DNA from: Deltaproteobacteria bacterium
GTDB lineage: Bacteria > Desulfobacterota > Deferrimicrobia > Deferrimicrobiales > Deferrimicrobiaceae
DNA length: 34,632 nt
Direction of reading: 5' to 3'
Assembly (NCBI GenBank): GCA_017889845.1
Contig: JAGGAJ010000002.1
Span: forward strand, 1-34,632
Shown here: positions 1 to 8,042 of the stretch, in pieces
Layout: each line of letters begins with the position of its first letter
Numbering within the stretch: the stretch's first letter is position 1
Made by a program: the position numbers and the translations under genes
Notes under the pieces: generated by a model
Databases searched by the model: none
What the model was told of the DNA's origin: nothing
The model's input: the letters and a program-made list of their open reading frames with translations, nothing else

Positions 1-638
1 GTAGTGTTCGCCCCGACTTCCACGTCGTCCTCGATCTCCACGGTCCCCACTTGCGGGATCTTCCGGAACCCCTGTGGCGAGGGGGCGAAGCCGAAACCGT
101 CGCTCCCCACGACGCACCCCGCGTGGAGGATGACCCGCTTCCCGACCCGGACGTCCTCGTATAGGGTCACGTGGGGATACAGGAGGCTGTCTTCGCCGAC
201 CCGGGCGCCTCTCCCCACGTAGACCCCGGCCAGCAACGCGACCCGGTCCCCGAGGACGGCGCCCGCCTCCACGACGGCGAACGGGCCGACCGACACGTCC
301 TTCCCCAGGGAGGCCCGGGAGTGCACGCTCGCCTGCGGCGAGACGCCCGGGCCCGGGCGGACCGCCGGGTGGAACGCTTCCACGGCGCAGGCGAAGGCGA
401 AATACGGGTTCGGCGTCAGCAGGAAGGCGCAGGAGGCCCCCGGGATAGGCTCCTTCGCGATGACGGCGGAAGCTTTCGTCTCCCGTGCGAGATGTGCGTA
501 TTTCGGGTTCGACAGGAACGTGACCTGCCCGGGGCCCGCCTCCTCCACGGGGGCGATCCCCGTAATCCGGGAATCCGGGCCCGACAGGACAGCGCCGATC
601 TTCCCCGCAAGCTCGGAGAGGAGGAGGCTACTTCCCAC
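1..638 (-). CDS. lpxD: UDP-3-O-acylglucosamine N-acyltransferase LpxD (3' end outside window)
   Basis: LpxD adds the N-linked hydroxyacyl chain from acyl-ACP to UDP-3-O-acylglucosamine, the third step of lipid A synthesis, in the cytoplasm. 212 codons are visible of a family length near 340. The N-terminal uridine-binding domain is clear (residues 1-100, including EEAGPGQVTFLSNPKYA). From about residue 100 the hexapeptide left-handed beta-helix repeats follow (VGPFAVVEAGAVLG, ILHAGCVVGSDGFGFAP). The catalytic histidine region lies beyond the window edge. I chose GTG at 638-636 because AGGAGG sits 6 nt upstream (650-645); this start overlaps the end of ompH by 11 bp. It is the last visible gene of the envelope run and follows bamA and ompH, the usual neighbours of lpxD. 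Family assignment is secure; the start is well supported. Confidence 0.95.
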   Translation of the reverse strand, partial: MGSSLLLSELAGKIGAVLSGPDSRITGIAPVEEAGPGQVTFLSNPKYAHLARETKASAVIAKEPIPGASCAFLLTPNPYFAFACAVEAFHPAVRPGPGVSPQASVHSRASLGKDVSVGPFAVVEAGAVLGDRVALLAGVYVGRGARVGEDSLLYPHVTLYEDVRVGKRVILHAGCVVGSDGFGFAPSPQGFRKIPQVGTVEIEDDVEVGANT

Positions 639-1194
639 CGCCCCCCTCCTTTTTCTCCGCCGCGGGCTTCGGCGCCTTGTTCACGAGGTCCAGGACCCGC
701 CGGGTGATGTCGAGCGAGTCGTTGAAGTGGACGACGCCGGCGGAACGCTCCAGCACCAGGTCGAGCTTCTCGGCCTTCACCACGGCATCCAGGTGCACCT
801 CGACGATCTTGAGGACCTCACGCGTCTGCTCCCCCTGCCGGGCCTGCATCTCCTTCTCCCCGTCCTGGGTCAGCTGCCGCAGTTCGTTCACCTTCGCCTG
901 CAGGGCGTCCTCCTTCTCCTTCAGCTTATCCTTCCCCAGCATCACCTTCTGCTTGTCGATCTCATCCTTGAGCTTTTTCGCCTCCTCCTGCTTCGCGTCG
1001 ATCGCTTTCTTGATCTCCTCGTAGCGGGCCTCCATCTTCTTCTTCGCCGCCTGCCCCGCCTCGGACTCGTTCAGGATCTTGTTGACGTCGATGACCGCCA
1101 CGCGGATCCCCTCCGCGCGGGAGGTCCCGGCGGCGAAAATCCCCGCCAGGATGACCGCCAGCACCGCAACCCGGATTCCCCTGCTCTTCCCCAT
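628..1194 (-). CDS. ompH: OmpH/Skp family periplasmic chaperone
   Basis: A 188-residue OmpH/Skp protein, a periplasmic chaperone holding unfolded outer-membrane proteins for the BAM complex. The N-terminus is a signal peptide (basic MGKSRGIR, hydrophobic 9-22, likely cleavage after SRA near residue 27). The mature part begins with the family-typical strand IRVAVIDVNKILNES, followed by a long charged helix, about residues 45-145, very rich in K, E and Q, as expected for the coiled-coil tentacles. The C-terminus is a Lys/Gly tail (AEKKEGGGGK). The start ATG at 1194-1192 has AAGGAG 7 nt upstream. It lies 26 bp after bamA and overlaps lpxD by 11 bp, which fits a bamA-ompH-lpxD translation unit. 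Confidence 0.95.
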   Translation of the reverse strand: MGKSRGIRVAVLAVILAGIFAAGTSRAEGIRVAVIDVNKILNESEAGQAAKKKMEARYEEIKKAIDAKQEEAKKLKDEIDKQKVMLGKDKLKEKEDALQAKVNELRQLTQDGEKEMQARQGEQTREVLKIVEVHLDAVVKAEKLDLVLERSAGVVHFNDSLDITRRVLDLVNKAPKPAAEKKEGGGGK

Positions 1195-1220
1195 CGGTTC
1201 GCTCCTTGTCTCCTGTAATG

Positions 1221-3521
1221 TCAGAACGGCGTTCCGACCGTGAACTCCATCACCCGTTTCGGCGCTCCGGGGGGGGCGTCGTAGTTCCACCCCACCTCGA
1301 ACCGCAACGGCCCCATGGGGGAGTACCACCGGACACCCACCCCGTACCCGATCCAGACCCCTTGTCCGCCGACCCAGTCCCCGTCCTGGAACGGCCAGAC
1401 CCCTTGCGCCCATGCGTTCCCCAAGTCGGTGAACAGGACGCCCTTGAACCCGATCTCGCTGACCAGAGGGAACGTGTACTCCAGGTTGATGATCAGTTCC
1501 TTGTTTCCCCCGACCTGCTCCCCCGTTACGGGGTCGACCGGGGAAAGCGACCGGGATTTGAATCCGCGGACGCTGTATGGGCCCCCGAGGAAGAACCGCT
1601 CGTAGAGGGGCACCTCCCCGTCGCCCAGCCCCCCGTAGTTGGGTATCACGTGCCCCCAAAGTGCGTTCCAGGAGAACGTCGTGGTGGCCGTGACCGGGTA
1701 GAACGCCCTGGCGTTCAGGAAATATTTGACGACCTGGGTGTTCCCGCCCAGGAATCCTCCGGCGTACTCCAGACTACCCGATTGCACGCCCCCGCGCGAG
1801 GGGTCTATGTTCCGGTCCGTGGTGTTCCGGATCGCGTTGAGGCCGATGCTGCGGGTCTTCTGTACCCCCAGGTCGATCGCCTGCTGCACCGTCTGGGTGG
1901 TGGGGACTCCGGAGATCGCGAAGATCTGCGAGTCGTCCACCCGGTAAGCGACCGATGCGCTCAGGAACCGGGTGAGGTTGTACCCCAGCCCCGCCCTCCC
2001 CCCCGTGGACTTCTTCTCGAAGTCGGTGTACTTGATGTCCGTCTTGTAGCCGGTCAGGAGGAGGTTGTAATCGGTGTCGAGGAAGTACGGGTCCCGGAAG
2101 TCGAGCGCGAACGTCGTACGGTTCGCGCCGAACTGGGTGTTCAGCGACACCTTCCAGGCCCGCCCGAACAGGTTGTTCTCGCTCAGGTTAACGACGCCGA
2201 AGATCTTGTCCACGGAGCTGTACCCCGCCCCGCCGGACAGGGTCCCGGTCGGCCCTTCCTGCACGTCCACCTTGACGTCCATTTCCCCCGGCGTCTTGGA
2301 CGGCGCGGTGGCGATCTTGACGTCCTTGAAGTAGCCGATCCGCGTGAGGTTTTCCTTGGTGGTCTTCAGGCCGGTTGCGGTGTAGGTCGCCCCGTCGGCG
2401 ACGTCGATGTTCCGCCGGACGATCCGGTCCAGCGTCTTCGTGTTCCCGGAAACCTCCACCTTGCCGAACCGGAACTTCGTTCCCCGTTCGAATCGGTACG
2501 TCACGTCCGCGAGGGGATACTCCTTCCGCTTCTCCACCCCCGGGGAGACGATCGCCTGCGCGTATCCCTGGTCGTTCACCATGCCGGTGAGGGCGAGCAG
2601 GTCCGCCAGGAGGATCTCCCGGTTGAACACCTCCCCCGGCGCCAGCTTCACGGTTTGCCGGAGCCTCGCCTCGGGAACCCCCGCCTCCCCGGCGAACCGG
2701 ATCGCGCCGACGCGATACTGCCTCCCCTCGAATACGCGGATCGTGACGACCAGGCCGTCCTTCCCCCGGGAGATCGTGGGGTCGAAGACCTTTGAGTCGA
2801 GGAACCCGCTGTTCTGGTACAGCGCCTCGACCCTCCGGACGTCGTTCTCGAGAACGTCCTTCTTGAAGACGCCCGAATCCGTGATGAAGGAGAAGAATCC
2901 CTTCGCCGAGGTCTCCATCACCTTGAGGATCGCCTTCTCCGGGAAGTAGACGTTTCCCGCCACGCCGATCCGCTCAATCTTGAGCTTCACCCCTTCCGTC
3001 ACGCGGAAGGTCACGCGGATCGCCCCCTCGGCGTCCTCCGACACGGCCGCCTCCACCGCGGCGTCGATGAATCCCTTGTTCTGGCACACCTCCTGCATTT
3101 TGAGGACGGACTCCTTCACCTTCTCTTCCTGGAACAGCGTCCGCTCCTTCAGGGTGACGGCGGCCCTCAGGTCGGCGGTGTCCACGTCCTTGTTTCCCTC
3201 GATCTGCACCGAGCCTACGATCGGTTTCTCGGCGACGATGACAGTGAGGCGGTATCCCCCTGCGACCTCCTCCACGTCGAACGTCACATCGCGGAAATAC
3301 CCCAGGCGGTAGATCGACTTGACGTCCTCCCTCACTTTCGCGAGATCGAGCTCCTCCCCCGTCCGCGTCCCCATCGCCTGGCGGATGATATCCGGCGACA
3401 CGCGCCGGGCGCCCTGCACCACGATGTCGATCACTCGGAATCCCTGCGCCGCACTGGAGGCGAGGGAGCCCGCCCAGAGAAGGCAGGCCAGCAGGGCGGA
3501 ATAGGACCGGCGGCGGATCAC
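1221..3521 (-). CDS. bamA: Outer membrane protein assembly factor BamA
   Basis: The BAM complex core, which folds beta-barrel proteins into the outer membrane. 766 residues from a GTG start, within the usual 750-810. A signal peptide (residues 1-25, ending ASSAAQ) is followed by five POTRA domains to about residue 420; they open with FRVIDIVVQGARRVS, and later repeats show the pattern (VGSVQIEGNKDVD, FRFGKVEVSGNTKT). The C-terminal half is the Omp85 barrel with the diagnostic VRGF of loop 6 near residue 651 and a C-terminal phenylalanine (EFTVGTPF), the outer-membrane insertion signal. GTG at 3521-3519 overlaps the lolD stop in a GTGA quartet, so translation is probably coupled. Upstream in-frame sequence lies inside lolD and is not BamA-like. 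Confidence 0.96.
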   Translation of the reverse strand: MIRRRSYSALLACLLWAGSLASSAAQGFRVIDIVVQGARRVSPDIIRQAMGTRTGEELDLAKVREDVKSIYRLGYFRDVTFDVEEVAGGYRLTVIVAEKPIVGSVQIEGNKDVDTADLRAAVTLKERTLFQEEKVKESVLKMQEVCQNKGFIDAAVEAAVSEDAEGAIRVTFRVTEGVKLKIERIGVAGNVYFPEKAILKVMETSAKGFFSFITDSGVFKKDVLENDVRRVEALYQNSGFLDSKVFDPTISRGKDGLVVTIRVFEGRQYRVGAIRFAGEAGVPEARLRQTVKLAPGEVFNREILLADLLALTGMVNDQGYAQAIVSPGVEKRKEYPLADVTYRFERGTKFRFGKVEVSGNTKTLDRIVRRNIDVADGATYTATGLKTTKENLTRIGYFKDVKIATAPSKTPGEMDVKVDVQEGPTGTLSGGAGYSSVDKIFGVVNLSENNLFGRAWKVSLNTQFGANRTTFALDFRDPYFLDTDYNLLLTGYKTDIKYTDFEKKSTGGRAGLGYNLTRFLSASVAYRVDDSQIFAISGVPTTQTVQQAIDLGVQKTRSIGLNAIRNTTDRNIDPSRGGVQSGSLEYAGGFLGGNTQVVKYFLNARAFYPVTATTTFSWNALWGHVIPNYGGLGDGEVPLYERFFLGGPYSVRGFKSRSLSPVDPVTGEQVGGNKELIINLEYTFPLVSEIGFKGVLFTDLGNAWAQGVWPFQDGDWVGGQGVWIGYGVGVRWYSPMGPLRFEVGWNYDAPPGAPKRVMEFTVGTPF

Positions 3522-4198
3522 GGGACGATGCGCCCGTCGTCGATCCGGATCACCCGGTGGAGGCGCTCGGCGATCCGCTCGTTGTGGGTCACCATCAGCA
3601 GCGAAAGCCCCTGCGTGCGGTTCAGTTCCACCAGGAGGTCGACCACCCCCGCCGCTGTCTTCCGGTCCAGGTTCCCGGTGGGTTCGTCGGCCAGAAGGAC
3701 CGAAGGCTCCATCACGAGCGCGCGGCAGATCGCCGCCCGTTGCTGCTCCCCCCCCGAGATCTCCCCCGTGCGGTGGGCGATGCGGCCGGAGAGTCCCACG
3801 TCGGAGAGCAGCCTCGAAGCCCGCCCCCTCGCCACCTCGGGATCGATGCGGGCGATCAGGCACGGCAGCATCACGTTTTCGAGGACGGTGAATTCCGGCA
3901 GGAGATTGTGGAACTGGAAGACGAACCCCACGGAGCGGTTCCGGAACGCCGCCATCTCCTCCTCGGGGAGTGCCGACACGTCGCGGCCGCCGTAGAGCAC
4001 CCGGCCGGAAGTGGCCCGGTCGAGGGTTCCCAGGATCTGGAGAAGGGTGGTCTTCCCGGCGCCGGAGACGCCGACCACGCCCGCCATCTCCCCCCTTGCG
4101 ATGGAGAGGGAAACCCCCTTGAGGACCTCCAGGTCGTACCCGTCGCGGCGGAAGACCTTCCGGACGTCCTCGGCGCGGAGAGCCGGGGCGTCACTCAT
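3518..4198 (-). CDS. lolD: Lipoprotein-releasing ABC transporter ATPase LolD
   Basis: A 226-residue ABC ATPase of the MacB/LolD class that powers release of mature lipoproteins from the inner membrane to the LolA carrier. All motifs are visible: Walker A GVSGAGKT at 43-50, Q-loop in FVFQFHNLLPEFT, signature SGGEQQRA, Walker B SVLLADEPTGNLD and the H-loop in MVTHNE. It overlaps the lolC stop by 8 bp (ATG at 4198) and ends in the GTGA overlap with bamA. Adjacency to a LolC/E permease and to bamA argues for LolD rather than MacB or FtsE. In proteobacteria LolCDE acts with LolA and LolB, neither of which is in this window. Confidence 0.94.
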   Translation of the reverse strand: MSDAPALRAEDVRKVFRRDGYDLEVLKGVSLSIARGEMAGVVGVSGAGKTTLLQILGTLDRATSGRVLYGGRDVSALPEEEMAAFRNRSVGFVFQFHNLLPEFTVLENVMLPCLIARIDPEVARGRASRLLSDVGLSGRIAHRTGEISGGEQQRAAICRALVMEPSVLLADEPTGNLDRKTAAGVVDLLVELNRTQGLSLLMVTHNERIAERLHRVIRIDDGRIVP

Positions 4199-5426
4199 AC
4201 CGGATCGCCTCCGCCGGGTCGACGCGCGATGCCTGGCGCGCGGGGTACACGGTGGCGAGGAAGCAGATCAGTATGGAACTGGCCATCACGAGGAGGACCG
4301 TCCCGGTCTCGAGGGAAACCGGGAGCGTGGAGATGTAGTACACATCGCTGGGGAGGCGGATGAACTCGTACCGCCGCAGGAGGTGGCACAACAGGCCCCC
4401 CAGCGCGGTGCCGGCGGTGGTGCCCGCCACGCCGATGATCAGCCCCTCGAGGGCGAAGATCCGGCGGATGGTGCGGCGCGTCGCCCCGAGAGTCATCAGG
4501 ATCGCGATGTCCTTGGTCTTCTCCATCACGACCATGATCAGGGTGCTGATGATGTTGAACGCCGCCACCATCACGATGAGGACGAGGATGATGAACATCA
4601 CCACCTTCTCCAGCTTCAGGGCCGAGAAGAGGTTCCGGTTGCTCTGCATCCAGTCCTTTGCCCAGTAAGGGTACCCCAGCTCCGACCGCAGGGCCTTTGC
4701 CACGTCCGCGGCGGCGTAGACGTCGTGCACCTTCACCTCCACGCCCGTCGCGCGCCCCTCCATCCCGAGGAGACGCGCCGCCTCCTCGAGGGCGATGTAG
4801 GCGAAGGTGGCATCGTACTCGTACATCCCCGCCTGGGAGATGCCCACCACCCGGAAGCGGGCGGTGCGAGGGAATGCGCCCAGCGGCGTCACGGAGCCTC
4901 CCGGCACGAGGACCTCCACCACGTCCTTCGGTCCGACGCCGAGATTGCCGGCGAGCTCCCGCCCCAGGATCACTCCCGGGAGGCCGTCGGCCGTCTTCCG
5001 GGGCAGGTCGGACAGTTTCCCGACGCGCAGGTCCTTCGTGAGGCGGGTGACCTCCCCGATCGTGGCGATGTCCACCCCGCGGAGCACTCCGCCGAGGGCG
5101 CCGCTGCCCGAGGTGATCATCATCTGCGTGAAGATGTAGGGGCTCGCGGCGGCCACCCCCTTCACCCCCCGGATCTTTTCGGCCAGTTCGAAGGGTTTCG
5201 CGATGCTGCCGTCCGCGCTGGTGACGTGGGCGTGCGCCGTCGCGCCCAGGATCCGGTCCTTGAGCTCCCGCTCGAATCCGCTCATCACGGCGAGCACGAT
5301 GATGAGGGCCATCGTGCCGACGGCGACCCCGGCGACGGAGATGAAGCTGATGATCGAGATGAAGGTCTGCTTCCGCTTCGCCAGGAGGTACTTCTTGGCG
5401 ATGTAGAACTCGACGGGGAGGCGCAA
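4191..5426 (-). CDS. lolC: Lipoprotein-releasing ABC transporter permease LolC/LolE family
   Basis: A 411-residue inner-membrane permease partner of LolD. Topology is typical: one membrane segment near residues 23-46, a large periplasmic MacB-like domain to about 262, then three segments near 264-290, 317-340 and 374-393, with the cytoplasmic coupling sequence MEKTKDIAILMTLGAT. The N-terminal pattern (EFYIAKKYLLAKRKQTFIS) matches LolC/E starts. The only sensible initiation codon is TTG at 5426-5424, eight bases before the first recognisably conserved residues, with GAGGGG about 9 nt upstream overlapping the lysS end. Only one permease gene is next to lolD, so it may work as a homodimer (LolF-like) or pair with a second permease encoded elsewhere; the sequence cannot decide this. 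Confidence 0.92.
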   Translation of the reverse strand: MRLPVEFYIAKKYLLAKRKQTFISIISFISVAGVAVGTMALIIVLAVMSGFERELKDRILGATAHAHVTSADGSIAKPFELAEKIRGVKGVAAASPYIFTQMMITSGSGALGGVLRGVDIATIGEVTRLTKDLRVGKLSDLPRKTADGLPGVILGRELAGNLGVGPKDVVEVLVPGGSVTPLGAFPRTARFRVVGISQAGMYEYDATFAYIALEEAARLLGMEGRATGVEVKVHDVYAAADVAKALRSELGYPYWAKDWMQSNRNLFSALKLEKVVMFIILVLIVMVAAFNIISTLIMVVMEKTKDIAILMTLGATRRTIRRIFALEGLIIGVAGTTAGTALGGLLCHLLRRYEFIRLPSDVYYISTLPVSLETGTVLLVMASSILICFLATVYPARQASRVDPAEAIRYE

Positions 5427-5432
5427 CCGCCC

Positions 5433-6920
5433 CTACCCCTCTTTCCGCAGCTGCGGGAACAGGATCACCTCCCGGATCGAAGGGGAATCGGTGAGGAGCA
5501 TCACGAGGCGGTCGATGCCGATCCCCTCCCCCGCGGCGGGCGGCATGCCGTACTCGAGCGCCCGGAGGAAATCCTCGTCCATGAAGTGCGCCTCCTCGTC
5601 GCCCCGCTCGCGCCGGAGGAGCTGCTCCTCGAACCGGCCCCGCTGGTCCACCGGGTCGTTGAGCTCGGAAAAAGCGTTGGCGATCTCGCGCCCGCGGACG
5701 ATCAGCTCGAACCGGTCGACGAGATGGGGCCGGCCGTCGGTGCGGCGGGAGAGGGGTGAGACCTCGATCGGATACCCGGTGACGAACGTCGGGCCTGCGA
5801 CCTTGCGCTCCGCCACCTCCTCGAAGACCGCCACCAGGAGGTTCCCCGGCGGCGACGTCGCCGCGTCCGGGATCCCGAGCCGCCCGGCCATCTCCCGGAG
5901 GAATCCCTCCTCCGCGAGCCGCTCCTCGGGCACCCCCCCGTACCGCGCCACCGCCCCGGCCACCGTGAGCCGCTCCCACGGCGGAGTGAAATCCACGGTG
6001 CCGCCCTGGTACGGGAACTTCGTGTCGCCGAAGATCCCGACGGCGAGCGAGGAGAGCATGTCTTCCGTCAGCGCCATGAGGTCCCCGAAGGTGGCGTACG
6101 CCTGGTAGAACTCGAGCATGGTGAACTCGGGATTGTGCTGCGTGGAGATCCCCTCGTTGCGGAAGTTCCGGTTGATCTCGAAGACCCGCTCGAAGCCGCC
6201 CACGAGGAGGCGCTTGAGGTACAGCTCCGGCGCGATCCGCAGGTAGAGGTCCATGTCGAGGGCGTTGTGGTGCGTGACGAAGGGCCTCGCCGTGGCCCCG
6301 CCCGCCACCGGCTGCATCATCGGCGTCTCGACCTCGAGGAAATCCCTCCGGACGAGGTACTCGCGGAGGAACGAGACGATCCGGGCCCGGCGCCGGAAGA
6401 TCTCCCGCACCTCCTCGTTGACGATCAGGTCCACGTACCGCTGGCGATACCGCGTCTCCACGTCCGAGAGCCCGTGCCACTTTTCCGGGAGCGGCCGGAT
6501 CCCCTTGGTCAGCATCCGGTACCGCGCGGCCTCGACGGTCAGTTCGCCCGTGCGGGTCACGAAGAGGGTCCCTTCCACCCAGAGGATGTCGCCCGCGTCC
6601 ACGGTCGAAAGGAACAGGTCGTACGCCGCCTCCCCCACCGCGTCGCGCTTCAGGTACGCCTGCAGCCTCCCCGCCCGGTCGGACAGGACGAGGAAGGTGG
6701 CCTTCCCGAACCGGCGCAACGCGACGATCCGGCCGGCGATGTCCACCCGGATCGACTTCCCGGGCAGATCCTCCGGCGGTATGCCGGCGGCGGCGGCGCG
6801 CGCCGCCGCCGTGGTCCACCCAACCTTCTGGTCGTTCGGGTACGCTGCCGTCCCGGAGGCCGCAAGCGTATCGACCTTCCGGAACCGGTCGCGCATCAGG
6901 TCGTTCCACTCCCCCGTCAC
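5433..6920 (-). CDS. lysS: Lysyl-tRNA synthetase, class II
   Basis: A 495-residue class II LysRS, which charges tRNA-Lys. The N-terminal OB-fold anticodon-binding domain (about residues 55-165) contains VDIAGRIVALRRFGKATF. The catalytic core shows motif 2 around FRNEGISTQHNPEFTMLE and motif 3 GIGIDRLVMLLTDSPSIREV near the C-terminus. Length fits the family (490-505). I chose GTG at 6920-6918, which forms a GTGA overlap with the prfB stop; an in-frame ATG eight codons later (6896) would remove part of the N-terminal helix that family members retain. The gene lies between prfB and lolC with gaps below 10 bp, so it is likely cotranscribed with both. Confidence 0.95.
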   Translation of the reverse strand: MTGEWNDLMRDRFRKVDTLAASGTAAYPNDQKVGWTTAAARAAAAGIPPEDLPGKSIRVDIAGRIVALRRFGKATFLVLSDRAGRLQAYLKRDAVGEAAYDLFLSTVDAGDILWVEGTLFVTRTGELTVEAARYRMLTKGIRPLPEKWHGLSDVETRYRQRYVDLIVNEEVREIFRRRARIVSFLREYLVRRDFLEVETPMMQPVAGGATARPFVTHHNALDMDLYLRIAPELYLKRLLVGGFERVFEINRNFRNEGISTQHNPEFTMLEFYQAYATFGDLMALTEDMLSSLAVGIFGDTKFPYQGGTVDFTPPWERLTVAGAVARYGGVPEERLAEEGFLREMAGRLGIPDAATSPPGNLLVAVFEEVAERKVAGPTFVTGYPIEVSPLSRRTDGRPHLVDRFELIVRGREIANAFSELNDPVDQRGRFEEQLLRRERGDEEAHFMDEDFLRALEYGMPPAAGEGIGIDRLVMLLTDSPSIREVILFPQLRKEG

Positions 6921-8042
6921 GCCGCGCCCCCCATCTCCCCCTCCGCCCCTCCGGAGAGCAGGTACTTCCGGATGAATCCGAGGATGTCCCCGTCCAGCAC
7001 GGCGTCCACGTTCCCGGTCTCGTGCCCGGTGCGGTGGTCCTTCACCAGGCGGTACGGGGCGAGCACGTACGACCGGATCTGGGAACCCCAGGCGATGTCC
7101 TTCTTCGTCTTGTGGGCCTCCATCGCCTTCTCCGCCCGCTGGCGCATCTCCAGCTCGTACAGCTTCGACCGCAGGATCTTCATCGCCAGCGCCCGATTTT
7201 TTCCCTGGGACCGCTCCTGCTGGCAGAGCACGACGATCCCGGTGGGAATGTGGGTGAACCGGACCGCGGACTCGACCTTGTTCACGTGCTGCCCCCCGGC
7301 GCCGCCCGATCGGAGAGTATCGACCTTCAGGTCCGACTCGTTGATCTGGATCTGCACGTCGTCGTCGATCTCCGGCGAGACGAATACCGAGGCGAACGAG
7401 GTGTGCCGCCGCTTGTTCGCGTCGAATGGGGAGATCCGGACCAGGCGGTGGACGCCGCTCTCCGCCTTGACGTACCCGTACGGGTGATCCCCCGAAAGGA
7501 CGAAGGTCGCGCTCTTGATCCCCGCCTCCTCCCCCTCCTGCCGCTCGACCAGCTCCATCTCGAACCCGTGCCGGTCGGCGAAGCGGGAGTACATCCGCAG
7601 GAGCATCTCGGCCCAGTCCTGCGACTCCGTCCCGCCGGCGCCGGCGTGGATGGTCACGATGGCCTTGCGCACGTCGTTCTCGCCGGAGAGCATCCGGTCC
7701 AACTCGAGGGCGTCCAGGGTGCCCGACACGGCGGACAGGTGCTGCTCGATCTCCGCGTTCAGCGCCTCGTCCCCGGCCTCGTCCGCCAGGTCGAGGTAGG
7801 CCCGCAGGTCGGCCAGGGAGGAGGACAACTCCGCCCATCGGCCAAGGAGGGTTTCGATTCCCTTCCGCTCGCGCAGCGCGCGCTCGGCTCCTTCCGGGTC
7901 GTCCCAGAACCCCTCGCGGGACACCTCGGCCTCCAGCTCCTTCTGACGGGAAACCTTTGCGTCTACTTCAAAGGTAGCCCCGGAGCGCCTGGAACCGTGC
8001 TTCAAGCGCCGCGGTCTTTTCTTCCAGCCATCCGGATGCCAT
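6917..8042 (-). CDS. prfB: Peptide chain release factor 2, read by programmed +1 frameshift
   Basis: RF2 recognises UGA and UAA stop codons and triggers peptide release. The gene is in two frames: ATG at 8042 opens a 24-codon ORF (MASGWLEEKTAALEARFQ, then ALRGYL) that stops at TGA 7970-7968. The rest (350 codons from GAA at 7969) is in the +1 frame. Joined, they give 374 residues, matching RF2 (about 365). The RF2-specific SPF tripeptide is at about 204-206 and the catalytic GGQ at about 249-251, within SGGAGGQHVNKVESAVR. GAGG lies about 5 nt upstream of the ATG. The start overlaps the end of lnt by 41 bp. A single-frame call would begin at a TTG near 8005 and lose the true N-terminus. Confidence 0.95.
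7968..7973 (-). other. RF2 programmed +1 frameshift site (CTT TGA)
   Basis: On the minus strand the zero frame reads CGG GGC TAC CTT TGA A. CTT-TGA is the classical prfB slippery codon plus in-frame UGA, preceded by the conserved Leu-Arg-Gly-Tyr-Leu codons. After slipping, reading resumes at GAA (Glu-Val-Asp-Ala-Lys), as in other RF2 proteins. A GGGG run lies 5 nt upstream of CTT and could serve as a weak internal Shine-Dalgarno stimulator; it is poorer than the AGGGGG of E. coli. The base after TGA is A rather than the usual C. The site makes RF2 synthesis self-limiting: plentiful RF2 terminates at UGA, scarcity allows the shift. Confidence 0.93.

Noticed and set aside
4195..6909. A 904-codon minus-strand open frame overlapping lysS and lolC
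   Set aside because: It is in a different frame from both genes and has no recognisable domain.
8002..8042. 41-bp overlap of lnt and prfB as evidence of a frameshift error
   Set aside because: Both ends are well supported (Lnt C-terminal helix, RF2 leader peptide). The overlap is in different frames and is compatible with two intact genes.
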